Shown here: positions 54,776 through 63,934 of the stretch, piece by piece | How positions within the stretch are numbered: the stretch's first letter is position 1 | Layout of the letters: every line of letters starts with the position of its first letter | Source: Brevibacillus choshinensis | GTDB taxonomy: Bacteria > Bacillota > Bacilli > Brevibacillales > Brevibacillaceae | Length of the DNA stretch: 64,000 nucleotides | Reading direction: 5' to 3' | Assembly (NCBI RefSeq): GCF_001420695.1 | Contig: NZ_LJJB01000007.1 | Span: 519,890-583,889, forward strand | Position numbers and translations under genes: made by a program | The notes under the pieces: model-generated | Told to the model about the DNA's origin: nothing | The model's database searches: none | Seen by the model: the letters and a program-made list of their open reading frames with translations, nothing else

Positions 54776-55929
54776 ATGATGAACGAATACTTGTTGAATT
54801 ATTATTCTTTAACCCTCAATTTCATTGAAGAATTTAACACCATACAATACAAGGGAATTCCCTTAGCCATTTTCTTAAGCTTATTTAATTTTTGTAATCA
54901 TGAGCATCCGATGTTAATGGAAAAAACCTTTTTGAAAGATGTAAAACACATCCATTTTATTCCATTTAGGGATTTGACTCATTTGTTTTAAATAACCATT
55001 TCCCTACCATTTTAGATGAGCTTTGCATGGTAGATAAATTTTTAGATGAAGAACCTATTTCGTGTGTCATCGTCGGTACGACCCTAGACCCTTTCAGCAG
55101 AATCCTTATCACTATGGCTGGCAAAAAAGGAATACCGAATATGAGCCTGCAACATGGGTTGATAGGAATTGAAGAAGCATTCATGCCGATGTTTGCAAAT
55201 CTGAATGGCGTTTTCGGAATGTATGAAAAAGAATGATACCAGCGGCGTGGGGCTGCTGAGCGCCATATCAAAGTAACAGGACATCCGAAATATGATAGAG
55301 TCTTCTTAGAACAGCGGATATCAAAAGCAACATTCCAAAGTAAGCTGGGACTTAACCCTCTGAAAAAATCAATACTCATACCCATACATTTTGAATCTGG
55401 TACTACGCTCTTATCCGAATTTATCCACAATCTATCACGACATTCGTCTCACGAAATTCTTTTGAAACCTCATCCGCATGACATTGCCTTTCAAAAGGTA
55501 AAGACTTACGATCCCTTATTCTATCGTCACCAAAACTTGAAGATGGTATTAGACCTTTCTCCCTATGATATCCTCCATCACGTCGATCTTGTCGTTTGTG
55601 TGGATCAATCAACCCTGGGTCTAGAGGCCATGTTGTTTAATAAACCCGTATTATTCTTGAAAAACGAGGGGCAAAATCCTGTCTATGTTACGGATTACTT
55701 TGATGAAATGGGACGCATTTGCAGTTCAGATCCCATTGTGCTCGCGGAGATGGCTGTCGACCTCCTATCAGATCACGGCATTTACTGCAACGAAAACGAG
55801 AAAGTGCGGAATGATTTTGTGTCTTCACGATATCCGGTGAAAGCTTCCATGAAGACAATGCTAGAGCTATTGAAAGATATAACCGGAGCCTCGTTCTCAC
55901 ATCCTAGTAATCAGCATTTTTCCGGTTAG
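54776..55929 (+). pseudogene. Broken duplicate of the downstream GT-B-like transferase
   Basis: Aligned by eye with the intact gene at 56149, this copy keeps the N-terminus (NEYLLNYYSLTLNFIEEFNT), then loses about 90 codons together with a frameshift near 54960, resumes as GFDSFVLNNHFPTILDEL, and has an in-frame TGA (55234-55236) where the intact copy has TGG in YEREWYRNRG. Past the stop it stays collinear to the end (LLKPHPHDIAFQ, DQSTLGLEAMLFNKPVLFLK, SRYPVKASMKTMLELL). GGAGGAATA precedes the ATG. Three independent lesions show a non-functional paralogue. Confidence 0.88.
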
Positions 55930-55944
55930 AACATGTAAAAAGAT

Positions 55945-55974
55945 AAGACTCAGCCACGTATGAGGCAGAGTCTT
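55945..55974 (+). terminator. Terminator, second of a twin pair
   Basis: AAGACTCaGCC / GGCaGAGTCTT stem with ATTTATTT after it; differs from the stem at 54701 at one base of each arm plus loop. Confidence 0.7.
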
Positions 55975-56148
55975 ATTTATTTCCTTAAATAAGCCCCTTT
56001 TTAGCTGAATCTTGGCAAGATAAGTAACTATTTTACTAATAAATGGGTCTGTAAATCATTTCCTCAGAAATCGAAGAGACATACATATGATAAAAAAAGC
56101 CAACCAACAATCAAGAAAAGATGTTAGGTATGTGCGGGAGGAAATACG

Positions 56149-57576
56149 ATGGACGACTATATGCTGAATTATTATTCTTTAATGATAGATTTCATTGAAG
56201 AATTTAAAACCGTTCAATACAAGGGGATTCCATTAGCGTTATTTTTAAATTTGTATAACCTGATGGGACATGAGAACCCTTTACTGACAGATAAATCATT
56301 CAGATATCAATTGAAAAATCAAGTCAACAATCCCTACGAGATTCAACAGCGACTTGACGCGATCATGGATCCCATCATGAGCAACACCAACAAACACGCT
56401 AATGGTAAGGTCATGTTGTACGATTATGTGTTAGGGAATGATACTTTTTTGCATTACCTTGATCCCTCGAGGGTGTTCGCATGCACCAGCGGGGATGTTG
56501 AGGAAAAAATGAAAAACTACATGGGGGATACGAGTTCGATATGGAGTGAACTATCCGCAGAAAGCGGTAAATTGCTGGATCAGATGAAAGCGCACCCCAT
56601 CTATTCCGAACATGGATTTAAAGCATTGGTTTTTGACAGACAGTTTCCAGCGTTTTTGCACTGCCTTTATTACATTGAAAAGTTTTTTGACGAGGTACCC
56701 ATTTCGTGTCTATTTGTTGGCACGACGACTGACGCATTTAGCCGGATTTTATGCGTTGCTGCAGGTCAAAAAGGAATTCCAAGTATATGCATGCAGCATG
56801 GCTTGATCGGAATAGAAGAATCATTCATGCCCGTATATTCAACAAAAGTTGGTGTTACGGGAAATTATGAAAGAGAATGGTATAGGAATCGCGGTGTTCC
56901 CGAGCACCGAATCGCAATAACAGGCCATCCCAAATTCGACTGGATCTTTTATGAACCACGTATGCCACTAGCAACGTTTCAACAGATACATGGTTTGGAT
57001 CCACGGAAAAAATCGATCCTGATCGCTACTGAGCCAGGGGCAGATCCCATGTTGATCCATGATTTTATTAAGACCGTGTACCAGCTTTCTTCTCCGGAAT
57101 TACTTCTGAAACCGCACCCGCACGAATTTGCGTTTCAGACACTCAATATGTACGACCCATTGTTTCTTAGCTTTCCGAGCCTAAAGTTGGTAACCGGAAT
57201 GAATGCGCATGATGTCCTCTACAATTGCGATGTAACCTTGGTTGTTGAACAATCAACGATCGGATTACAGGGTCTGTTGTTTAACAAACCAGTGTTATTT
57301 TTGAAGAATGTGCAGAAACAGCATCCGCTCTATGTGGCCGATTTTTTTGATGAGATGGGGCGTTTCTCCAGTTCGGATGCCAGGTTTCTTGCGGCAGCCG
57401 CCGTCGATTTAATTTCTCCTCACAGTGTTTTCTATCACGAATACCATAACAAAAGAAATGAGTTTGTGTCCTCGCGATATCCAACAAAAGCTTCTATGAG
57501 GGCGATATTGGAATTAATTCATCACTTGACTGGAAGCTGGTACAATCACCCCGTTAACCGACCGTTTTCAGGATAA
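56149..57576 (+). CDS. GT-B-like surface polysaccharide transferase
   Basis: A 475-aa protein whose second half has the two-Rossmann look of CDP-glycerol glycerophosphotransferase or capsule GT-B enzymes: PISCLFVGTTTDAFSRILCV, GIPSICMQHGLIGIEESFMP, ITGHPKFDW, ELLLKPHPHEFAFQTL and VVEQSTIGLQGLLFNKPVLF with DEMGRFSSSDA. The first 150 residues are specific to this pair of paralogues. No membrane helix. GGGAGG lies before the ATG. A degraded sister copy precedes it. Substrate unknown; the neighbouring pse-type genes suggest a nonulosonic acid or attached sugar. Confidence 0.78.
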   Translation: MDDYMLNYYSLMIDFIEEFKTVQYKGIPLALFLNLYNLMGHENPLLTDKSFRYQLKNQVNNPYEIQQRLDAIMDPIMSNTNKHANGKVMLYDYVLGNDTFLHYLDPSRVFACTSGDVEEKMKNYMGDTSSIWSELSAESGKLLDQMKAHPIYSEHGFKALVFDRQFPAFLHCLYYIEKFFDEVPISCLFVGTTTDAFSRILCVAAGQKGIPSICMQHGLIGIEESFMPVYSTKVGVTGNYEREWYRNRGVPEHRIAITGHPKFDWIFYEPRMPLATFQQIHGLDPRKKSILIATEPGADPMLIHDFIKTVYQLSSPELLLKPHPHEFAFQTLNMYDPLFLSFPSLKLVTGMNAHDVLYNCDVTLVVEQSTIGLQGLLFNKPVLFLKNVQKQHPLYVADFFDEMGRFSSSDARFLAAAAVDLISPHSVFYHEYHNKRNEFVSSRYPTKASMRAILELIHHLTGSWYNHPVNRPFSG

Positions 57577-57634
57577 ACCCGAGTAACACGAATACTCCCT
57601 TACCAAATCCTAAAGAGGGGAGAGGAATCGATAG

Positions 57635-58642
57635 ATGTTTTTCAAAGACAAAAAGATCCTAATCATCGGCGGAACAGGCACCATAGGACAAAGTTTAGTC
57701 CGGAAAATCCTTGAAGAACAACCCAAAGTAATCCGGATCTACAGCAGAGATGAATTCAAGCAGTTTGAATTGGCCCATCGCTTGAAACACGTAGAGGATC
57801 GATTGCGTTTTTTAATCGGGGATGTCCGGAATTATGAGCGCGTTCACAGCTCCATGCAGGATATCGACTATGTATTTCATGTGGCTGCCATGAAGCATGT
57901 GCCCGCATGTGAATATAATCCGTATGAAGCCGTGCTGACGAATATCGTTGGCACACATAATGTCATTAAAGCGGCGATTGCCCAAAATGTCAAAAAGGTC
58001 GTTTTCACAAGCTCGGATAAAGCCATTTCTCCTACGAATATCTATGGTGCTACCAAACTTGCGGCGGAAAAGCTGGTGATCTCGGCCGAATACAGTAAGG
58101 GAACTTCCGGAACGATATTCTCCATGGTAAGATTCGGCAATGTCATGGGTTCCAGAGGATCAGTCATTCCCTTGTTTCGCCAGCAAATTTTAGAAAGCAT
58201 GAAAGTGACGGTTACAGATTTGTCCATGAGCCGTTTCATGATGACTTTGAATCAGGCAACGTCTTTAACCATCAGGTCGATGCAGGAATCAAAGGGAGGG
58301 GAAATCTTTGTCCTAAAGATGCCCGTTATTTTTCTGCGAGATCTAGTGACGGCAGTGATTGAAGAAACATGCAAAATATACGGAATCGATACTGCAAATG
58401 TCCAAATGGAAGAAATCGGCTTGCGGTCAGGGGAAAAAAAGTTTGAGGAATTGATGACTTATGAGGAATCTGAATCGGCATGGGAGCTCCCGGATATGTT
58501 TATCATCCCATCAAAATTCAGAAGCTCTCATCAATATCCGAGTGCGATAAAATCAACCCCCAAAGAGTATGATTCGCAATCAGAACAGCCGATTTCCTTA
58601 GAAGAAGTCCGTCGCTTGATTCTCGATGAAAAAATCATTTGA
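57635..58642 (+). CDS. UDP-GlcNAc 4,6-dehydratase-like SDR (PseB/CapD type)
   Basis: A 335-aa extended SDR of the polysaccharide-synthesis group. NAD motif IIGGTGTIGQSLVRKIL, then YSRDEFKQFEL, DYVFHVAAMKHVPACEYNP, VVFTSSDKAISPTNIYGATK (catalytic S/D/K and YxxxK), SMVRFGNVMGSRGSVIPLF. These belong to PseB/LegB/FlaA1 enzymes that start pseudaminic or legionaminic acid synthesis from UDP-GlcNAc. GGGGAGAGG precedes the start. The three genes after it continue the pathway, but the aminotransferase step is not encoded in the window. Confidence 0.87.
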   Translation: MFFKDKKILIIGGTGTIGQSLVRKILEEQPKVIRIYSRDEFKQFELAHRLKHVEDRLRFLIGDVRNYERVHSSMQDIDYVFHVAAMKHVPACEYNPYEAVLTNIVGTHNVIKAAIAQNVKKVVFTSSDKAISPTNIYGATKLAAEKLVISAEYSKGTSGTIFSMVRFGNVMGSRGSVIPLFRQQILESMKVTVTDLSMSRFMMTLNQATSLTIRSMQESKGGEIFVLKMPVIFLRDLVTAVIEETCKIYGIDTANVQMEEIGLRSGEKKFEELMTYEESESAWELPDMFIIPSKFRSSHQYPSAIKSTPKEYDSQSEQPISLEEVRRLILDEKII

Positions 58643-58693
58643 AGAGTGTATGAATCTCAAACAGAATCTCATAACAGGTTTAGGAGAATTCAC

Positions 58694-59746
58694 ATGAGCG
58701 AAATTCAAATCGGAAATAAGAAAATAGGAAAAAATCACACGCCTTTTCTTATTGCGGAAATGTCCGGCAATCACAATCAATCGTTGAACCGTGCGCTGGA
58801 GATCGTTGAAGCTGCCGCAAAAGCGGGTGCACATGCCCTGAAAATACAAACCTATACGGCGGATACGATGACTCTTGATTGTGATGAACCGGAGTTTTTC
58901 ATCGGTGACCCACAGAGTCTCTGGAAAGGAAATTCCTTGTATAACATATATCAGCAAGCGCACACCCCTTGGGAATGGCACAAACCAATATTTGAACGAT
59001 GCAAAGAATTGGGATTGATCGGGTTTAGTTCCCCATTTGATGCTTCCGCGGTTGATTTTTTGGAATTATTGGACGTTCCTTGCTACAAGATTGCATCATT
59101 TGAGAATACCGATTTGCCGCTTGTGCGCAAGATCGCAGGGACAGGGAAATCAATGATTATATCAACCGGCATGGCAACGTTGGCGGAGATTGATGAAACA
59201 GTTCGCACCGCAAGGGAAGCAGGGTGCCAAGACCTGATCTTGCTTAAGTGTACCAGTAGCTATCCAGCTTTACCGGACGATAGCAACATCGTAACTATTC
59301 CCCATATGCGAGAGCTTTTTCAATGTGAAGCGGGTCTCTCTGATCACACGTTGGGGATTGGCGTAGCGGTAGCGAGTGTTGCTTTGGGTGCGTCTGTAAT
59401 CGAAAAACATTTTACCTTATGCCGAGCGGATGGCGGGGTGGATTCCGAATTTTCGTTGGAACCGAAGGAAATGCGTTTGTTGGCCTTGGAAAGCGAAAGA
59501 GCATGGAAATCCATAGGGGGGATCTCTTATGGCCCGGGCCAGAATGATCAGAAGTCCCTACAGTATCGACGCTCTCTGTATATCGTCCAAGATTTGCGAG
59601 AAGGGGACATGATCACTGAAGAAACCGTAAAAGCTATTCGTCCGGGTTTGGGCTTGCCGCCTAAATTCTACGAAACCTTATTGGGGAAAAGAGTGAATCG
59701 ACATGTCAAAAAAGGAACGCCAGCCAGTTGGGACCTGTTTGGCTAA
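58694..59746 (+). CDS. pseI: Pseudaminic/nonulosonic acid synthase (NeuB family, SpsE-like)
   Basis: A 350-aa TIM-barrel enzyme with a C-terminal SAF (antifreeze-like) domain. TPFLIAEMSGNHNQSLNRAL, AGAHALKIQTYTADTMTLD, FSSPFDASAVDFLELLDVPC, YKIASFENTDLPLVRKIA, GLSDHTLGIGVAVASVALGA and VIEKHFTL are family landmarks; QYRRSLYIVQDLREGDMITE opens SAF. It condenses phosphoenolpyruvate with a 6-deoxy hexosamine. EMSGNHN at the start is the PseI form. B. subtilis SpsE is a relative. Start 58694 has TAGGAG. Confidence 0.92.
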   Translation: MSEIQIGNKKIGKNHTPFLIAEMSGNHNQSLNRALEIVEAAAKAGAHALKIQTYTADTMTLDCDEPEFFIGDPQSLWKGNSLYNIYQQAHTPWEWHKPIFERCKELGLIGFSSPFDASAVDFLELLDVPCYKIASFENTDLPLVRKIAGTGKSMIISTGMATLAEIDETVRTAREAGCQDLILLKCTSSYPALPDDSNIVTIPHMRELFQCEAGLSDHTLGIGVAVASVALGASVIEKHFTLCRADGGVDSEFSLEPKEMRLLALESERAWKSIGGISYGPGQNDQKSLQYRRSLYIVQDLREGDMITEETVKAIRPGLGLPPKFYETLLGKRVNRHVKKGTPASWDLFG

Positions 59747-59774
59747 CAATGATCGATAAAAAGGGAGATGGATC

Positions 59775-60830
59775 GTGAAAATCGCATTTCGGGTGGATGC
59801 GGGATATGAATTAGGGGCAGGGCATGTAATCCGCTGTGTCACAATTGCTGATGAATTAAAGTCGAGAGGGCACTCCATTATTTTCATATCAAGGGAGAAC
59901 CCTGGGCATTATTGTGAATATATTCAAAAGAACGGGTATTTTGTCCACCGATTACTATCAGTTACTTCCAGCGAAGCCCATTCATTGGAAGAGATCAATG
60001 CGATGGATGCGCAGTCTACAATAAACATCATTAAAGGCGAAAATATTGATTGGATCGTAGTCGATCATTATCAACTGGATGCCAGCTGGGGGCAGGAGAT
60101 GCGTCCATTTGTCAAACGCATATTGATCATTGATGAGCTAGCCAATCGTTCGCTTGAAGGTGATATCCTAGTGAATCAAGATTTACTCGAAAACCCACAT
60201 GACCTTTATGCGCATTTGGTAGGGAAAGATACGAGGCTTTTACTGGGAGCAAAGTATGCGACCTTGCGTCCCCAGTTTGCGCATGCACGAAAAATGATCA
60301 GAAGACGTAATGGCGAAGTGAAATCGCTGCTGATTGGATTTGGTGGAAGCGACAGCACCAATTGTACTTTGAAATCATTGGATGCTTTGCTGATGTTCCC
60401 CAAAAAAATCCCAACGTATGTAATTGTTGGCCAAACCAATCTACACAAAGATTCATTGGAAAAACTTTGTCTGGTAGAACCCTCATTTTCATACCATTAT
60501 CAGGTAGAAAATGTAGCATGCCTTATGGCACAATCCGATCTGGCAATAGGCGCGGGTGGCACGATGATTTGGGAAAGGTGTTGCTTAGGTTTGCCAAGCT
60601 TGGTAATTACCATTGCGGATAACCAACGAGTTCTTAATCAACAATTGGATAATATGGGCGCTGTCATTCATTTGGGCGATGATGGAAGTATTACGACTAG
60701 AGAAATATACCTCGCCATTCAATCCGTGCTTGAAGATAGTAATAGACTACGTGAAATGAGCCGAATAGGAATGGAAATGATAGATGGACAGGGAATCGTG
60801 CGGATCATAAATGAAATGGAATATATGTAA
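59775..60830 (+). CDS. pseG: UDP-sugar hydrolase of the pseudaminic pathway (PseG/SpsG-like)
   Basis: A 351-aa GT-B-fold hydrolase. The N-terminal KIAFRVDAGYELGAGHVIRC is the PseG signature (DxxxxxGxGHxxRC), with WIVVDHYQLDASWGQEM, LLIGFGGSDSTNCTLKSL and DLAIGAGGTMIWERCCLGLP. PseG removes UDP from UDP-2,4-diacetamido-trideoxyhexose, giving the substrate of PseI. In B. subtilis SpsG is the counterpart. Start GTG 59775 follows AAGGGAG. Cotranscription with pseI is likely (28 bases between). Confidence 0.92.
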   Translation: MKIAFRVDAGYELGAGHVIRCVTIADELKSRGHSIIFISRENPGHYCEYIQKNGYFVHRLLSVTSSEAHSLEEINAMDAQSTINIIKGENIDWIVVDHYQLDASWGQEMRPFVKRILIIDELANRSLEGDILVNQDLLENPHDLYAHLVGKDTRLLLGAKYATLRPQFAHARKMIRRRNGEVKSLLIGFGGSDSTNCTLKSLDALLMFPKKIPTYVIVGQTNLHKDSLEKLCLVEPSFSYHYQVENVACLMAQSDLAIGAGGTMIWERCCLGLPSLVITIADNQRVLNQQLDNMGAVIHLGDDGSITTREIYLAIQSVLEDSNRLREMSRIGMEMIDGQGIVRIINEMEYM

Positions 60831-60903
60831 CTACCTGCTCCCGAATATCAAGCCCTACCTTTAGGAAATGACGGGTTGAGCAATGTCTGATAAATGGGAC
60901 AGG

Positions 60904-60931
60904 TACAGTGATAGTTTAGCTGCATAAAATA
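60904..60931 (+). promoter_or_regulatory. Possible sigma-K-type promoter inside the glycan cluster
   Basis: TACA (60904-60907), 15-base spacer, CATAAAATA (60923-60931), in the 162-base gap before the next methyltransferase. The -10 is perfect, the -35 and spacing weaker. Confidence 0.42.
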
Positions 60932-60992
60932 ACGCAATGGGTACAAATAAAGTGGACACAACTTGATTCTAAAGACAAAGGAATGTGAAGAC

Positions 60993-61592
60993 ATGTCCGA
61001 CTTAGAAACTCACTACAGGAATTTATTCCTCAAGTTCGGGGATAGTGCGGAGTCTGCCCAATACAGGGACCGAATTACCCAAGTGAAGCGTTATGAGATC
61101 TTAATTGAAATAGCTAACATTACTGGCAGCAAAGTTTTGGATTTTGGTTGCGGGACAGCGCATTTTGCCACGTTCCTCAAAGAAAAAGGCATCCAGGTGG
61201 ACTATACGGGGGTAGATTTCGTCAACGAATTCCTCCAATGCGCCAAAGAGAAGCATCCGGAGTCGAAATTTTGTTCACTCGATGAAGCGTTGCAAGATAC
61301 GTATGACTATGCCTTCGTGAGTGGAGTTTTCAATAATGTGATGGAAAATAATGAAAATTTTTATAAGGAAACAGTGAAGCAACTTTATCAGGTGGCGAAA
61401 AAAGGTTTGTCATTCAATATGATGAGCTCGTATGTAGACTACTACGATCAAGGGCTTTACTATGAAAAACCTGAAAATGTCTTTCAGTTTATAAAAAATG
61501 AAGTCTCCCCTTATGTAGCGATTCGGAATGATTATCAGATCAGGGACGGGGTAATTCCTTTTGAATTTGCGGTGTATGTCTATAAAAGGTAG
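60993..61592 (+). CDS. Class I SAM-dependent methyltransferase
   Basis: A 199-aa Rossmann methyltransferase. Motif I is SKVLDFGCGTAHFATFLKEK, the acidic strand is DYTGVDFVNEFLQCA, and YDYAFVSGVFNNVMENNENF is motif IV. Substrate unknown; context suggests sugar or lipid-linked intermediate. The start at 60993 (MSDLETHYRN) has AAAGGAATG upstream; ten more codons upstream are open. It begins a new subgroup behind a 162-base gap with a possible sigma-K promoter. Confidence 0.85.
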   Translation: MSDLETHYRNLFLKFGDSAESAQYRDRITQVKRYEILIEIANITGSKVLDFGCGTAHFATFLKEKGIQVDYTGVDFVNEFLQCAKEKHPESKFCSLDEALQDTYDYAFVSGVFNNVMENNENFYKETVKQLYQVAKKGLSFNMMSSYVDYYDQGLYYEKPENVFQFIKNEVSPYVAIRNDYQIRDGVIPFEFAVYVYKR

Positions 61593-61597
61593 GTTAG

Positions 61598-62314
61598 ATG
61601 ACAGACATGAGATGTGCCATCATGCAACCCACTTATTTGCCTTGGGCGGGATATTTCAACTTGATTTCCCAGGTAGACTTCTTTGTCTTTTTGGATGACG
61701 TGCAGTTTGAAAAGCAAAGCTGGCAAAGCCGTAACCGGATTCTCCTGAACGAGACCTATCATTTCTTGTCTGTCCCAGTCAGACACGTCAGCCTAACCCA
61801 GAAAATAGGTGAAGTGGAATGTGAAGACAAACATAAGTGGAGAGAAAAACACGTGCGAATGCTGAAATACACGTACGCAAAACACGCATTTCACGATGAA
61901 ATGTACGAAGCTACCTTTGATCTCATTCAAGATAGATCAATCACCAGGCTGGCTGACCTTAATATTCAGCTCATAAAACGTTTCTCCCATCTTCTGGGAT
62001 TGAAAGCATTATTCGTACTATCTAGTACCTTGCCGATTGAAGGGAAACGATCCAACCGTCTGTTTCATATTTGCCAAGAACTAGGGTGTGATGAATATGT
62101 AAGCCCTGTTGGATCCGCTGATTATTTACAGAAGGATGGAGTGTTTGACCAATCATCTCCAGTCAGGCTTACTTTTCAGAACTACCAATTGTCTCCTTAT
62201 GCGCAAAAGGGAGCAAGCGAATTTGTCAGTCATTTATCGGTCGTGGATGTGCTGGCTAACTTGGGATGGGATCAGGCCAGAGAGTATGTGATGACGGGCA
62301 AGGTATCGTTTTAA
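61598..62314 (+). CDS. WbqC family protein
   Basis: A 238-aa protein of the WbqC-like family: CAIMQPTYLPWAGYFNLISQ, VDFFVFLDDVQFEKQSWQSR and NRILLNETYHFLSVPV are the conserved N-terminal block; YVSPVGSADYLQKDGVF and LSVVDVLANLGWDQAREYV close it. Members sit in O-antigen and surface glycan clusters; a role in modifying amino sugars (for example amide or acyl transfer) has been suggested but is not clear. AAGGTAGG lies before the start, five bases after the preceding gene. Confidence 0.88.
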   Translation: MTDMRCAIMQPTYLPWAGYFNLISQVDFFVFLDDVQFEKQSWQSRNRILLNETYHFLSVPVRHVSLTQKIGEVECEDKHKWREKHVRMLKYTYAKHAFHDEMYEATFDLIQDRSITRLADLNIQLIKRFSHLLGLKALFVLSSTLPIEGKRSNRLFHICQELGCDEYVSPVGSADYLQKDGVFDQSSPVRLTFQNYQLSPYAQKGASEFVSHLSVVDVLANLGWDQAREYVMTGKVSF

Positions 62315-62368
62315 GATCTTGGGACGATGGCTGTAATCCTTGGCAAAAGGACAAGGGGGGATTTTATT

Positions 62369-63145
62369 GTGCCAATCATTAAGGCGAAAAATTATATAGA
62401 CGTTTACAAAATCAGGTCATCGGCAGAAGATATCCATCAGATGAGTGGTAGGCATGATAAGAGAATAACAACATTTTGCAACCAACAAATAGAAAGAGAA
62501 ACTGTGCCTAGCAAGGATGATGTAGTGATTGATATCGGCTGTGGGGATGGTTCATTGCTGCAGCAAATCCATAAAGGCATCGCAAAAGGTATTGGAATTG
62601 TTCCCACGACAGAGGAGAAGTCTCGGCTTGAATCGGAATACTCCATCCCAAACCTTTCTTTTTTAAAGGGAGTAACAATCAAATTACCTTGTGAGAACGA
62701 GATGGCGACGATAGTGATATGTAATGGAGTCCTGATCTTATTGGAATCTACAGAAGAGCTCATAGCCAGTCTAAGAGAGATTCACAGAGTCTCAAGGAAA
62801 AATGCAACCATTTGGATAGGCGAACTACCACATGTTAATGAGTTTGCGTATTATCATAAAAATTATGGCGATTCAATCACGAAATGGCTCTTTTCCGAGT
62901 TTAGACAAAAAGGGATGTTTGCTGCAGCACAAGCTTTCTTAAAGGTACTTACTGCGCTACTTACCAAAGAAACATTAATCATTAATCCTAAAACGCACTT
63001 TCATATCGAACCAGCAGAATTTATCCAAATCTGTAAGGACATCGGTTTAGATGTGTTTAAATATTCAAAAAATAAAACGATTGATTCCGATGAGAATGTT
63101 GTAGAGGTTCCAACAAGATACAATTACCTGATAAGAAAGACATAG
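62369..63145 (+). CDS. SAM-dependent methyltransferase
   Basis: A 258-aa protein with the Methyltransf_11-like core: DDVVIDIGCGDGSLLQQIHK (motif I), GIGIVPTTEEKSRL, LPCENEMATIVICNGVLILL (motif IV) and SLREIHRVSRKNATIWIGEL. The last third (HVNEFAYYHKNYGDSITKWL) is specific. The start is GTG 62369, eight bases after AAGGGGGG; the ATG at 62327 has no ribosome site. AT-rich compared with genes at the start of the window. Substrate unknown. Confidence 0.82.
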   Translation: MPIIKAKNYIDVYKIRSSAEDIHQMSGRHDKRITTFCNQQIERETVPSKDDVVIDIGCGDGSLLQQIHKGIAKGIGIVPTTEEKSRLESEYSIPNLSFLKGVTIKLPCENEMATIVICNGVLILLESTEELIASLREIHRVSRKNATIWIGELPHVNEFAYYHKNYGDSITKWLFSEFRQKGMFAAAQAFLKVLTALLTKETLIINPKTHFHIEPAEFIQICKDIGLDVFKYSKNKTIDSDENVVEVPTRYNYLIRKT

Positions 63146-63164
63146 AAAAAAGGCGGATTGCCAA

Positions 63165-63902
63165 ATGACGTCTAACCAAATAAAAGTCATCGTCATCATC
63201 CAAGCTCGAATGGGTTCGACCCGACTGCCAGGGAAAATAATGCTGCCATTGGGATCGACTGTCGTCCTTGACTATGTGGTGTCGCGAAGCAAACAAATCG
63301 GTGGCGTAACAGACGTCATTATCGCCACCTCAACATCAGACAAAGACACTCCAATTTGGGAATGGTGCAAGAAAAACCAAGTAAGTTGCTTTCGCGGATC
63401 AGAGGAAGATGTTTTATCGAGATTTTATGATTGTGCCACAGCTTACCAGCCTGATTATTTCATCCGCGTCACAAGTGATTGTCCATTTTTGGATTATCAG
63501 ATGATGAATCAGATCATGAAGCAGGTAGAGGAGCAGCCGGTGGACTTCGTATTCGTTAATGGTGCCCTGCCTCGCGGACTGGAAGCTGAAATCGCATCAT
63601 TTTCGGCATTGGAGACAATGAATCGCGTGGCAAGAGAGGCGAAATATCGCGAACATGTGACGTACTACGCGTATGAGCATAAGCATCAGTTTCAAACGAC
63701 ATCGTTTCAAGCTCCGATCTCTTTGTGCCATCCGGAAATTCGAATCACATTGGATACCGAGGATGATTATCTCCTTTGTCATGCAGTAGCACAACATTTC
63801 AACGGGGATCTATTGGTTCCTTCCCAATCCATTGTGGACTATTTGTTGGAACATCCAGAACTTGCTCAAATCAATTCGCATGTTAAGCAAAAGGACATTT
63901 AG
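63165..63902 (+). CDS. spsF: SpsF-type cytidylyltransferase
   Basis: A 245-aa nucleotidyltransferase. VIVIIQARMGSTRLPGKIML binds CTP, DVIIATSTSDKDTPI and CFRGSEEDVLSRFYDCA follow, and FIRVTSDCPFLDYQMMNQIM holds the metal Asp; GLEAEIASFSALETM and HPEIRITLDTEDDYLL are typical of SpsF/PseF-like enzymes. It would activate the nonulosonic acid made by PseI as CMP-sugar, or another sugar as CDP-sugar. B. subtilis SpsF, of the spore polysaccharide operon, is the nearest known relative. Start 63165 has a modest ribosome site (AAGGCGG). Confidence 0.9.
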   Translation: MTSNQIKVIVIIQARMGSTRLPGKIMLPLGSTVVLDYVVSRSKQIGGVTDVIIATSTSDKDTPIWEWCKKNQVSCFRGSEEDVLSRFYDCATAYQPDYFIRVTSDCPFLDYQMMNQIMKQVEEQPVDFVFVNGALPRGLEAEIASFSALETMNRVAREAKYREHVTYYAYEHKHQFQTTSFQAPISLCHPEIRITLDTEDDYLLCHAVAQHFNGDLLVPSQSIVDYLLEHPELAQINSHVKQKDI

Positions 63903-63934
63903 AACATTACCATGTAATCAAGGAGACGAATCTC

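Noticed and set aside
55234-55236. TGA as a selenocysteine or readthrough codon
   Set aside because: The paralogue has Trp (TGG) here, and the same gene has a large deletion and frameshift upstream; simple decay explains it.
56095-56112. Sigma-K or sigma-E -10-like sequence (CATATGATA, overlapping CATACATA) before the GT-B gene
   Set aside because: The -10 fits, but no acceptable -35 element lies at the right distance; kept only as a weak possibility.
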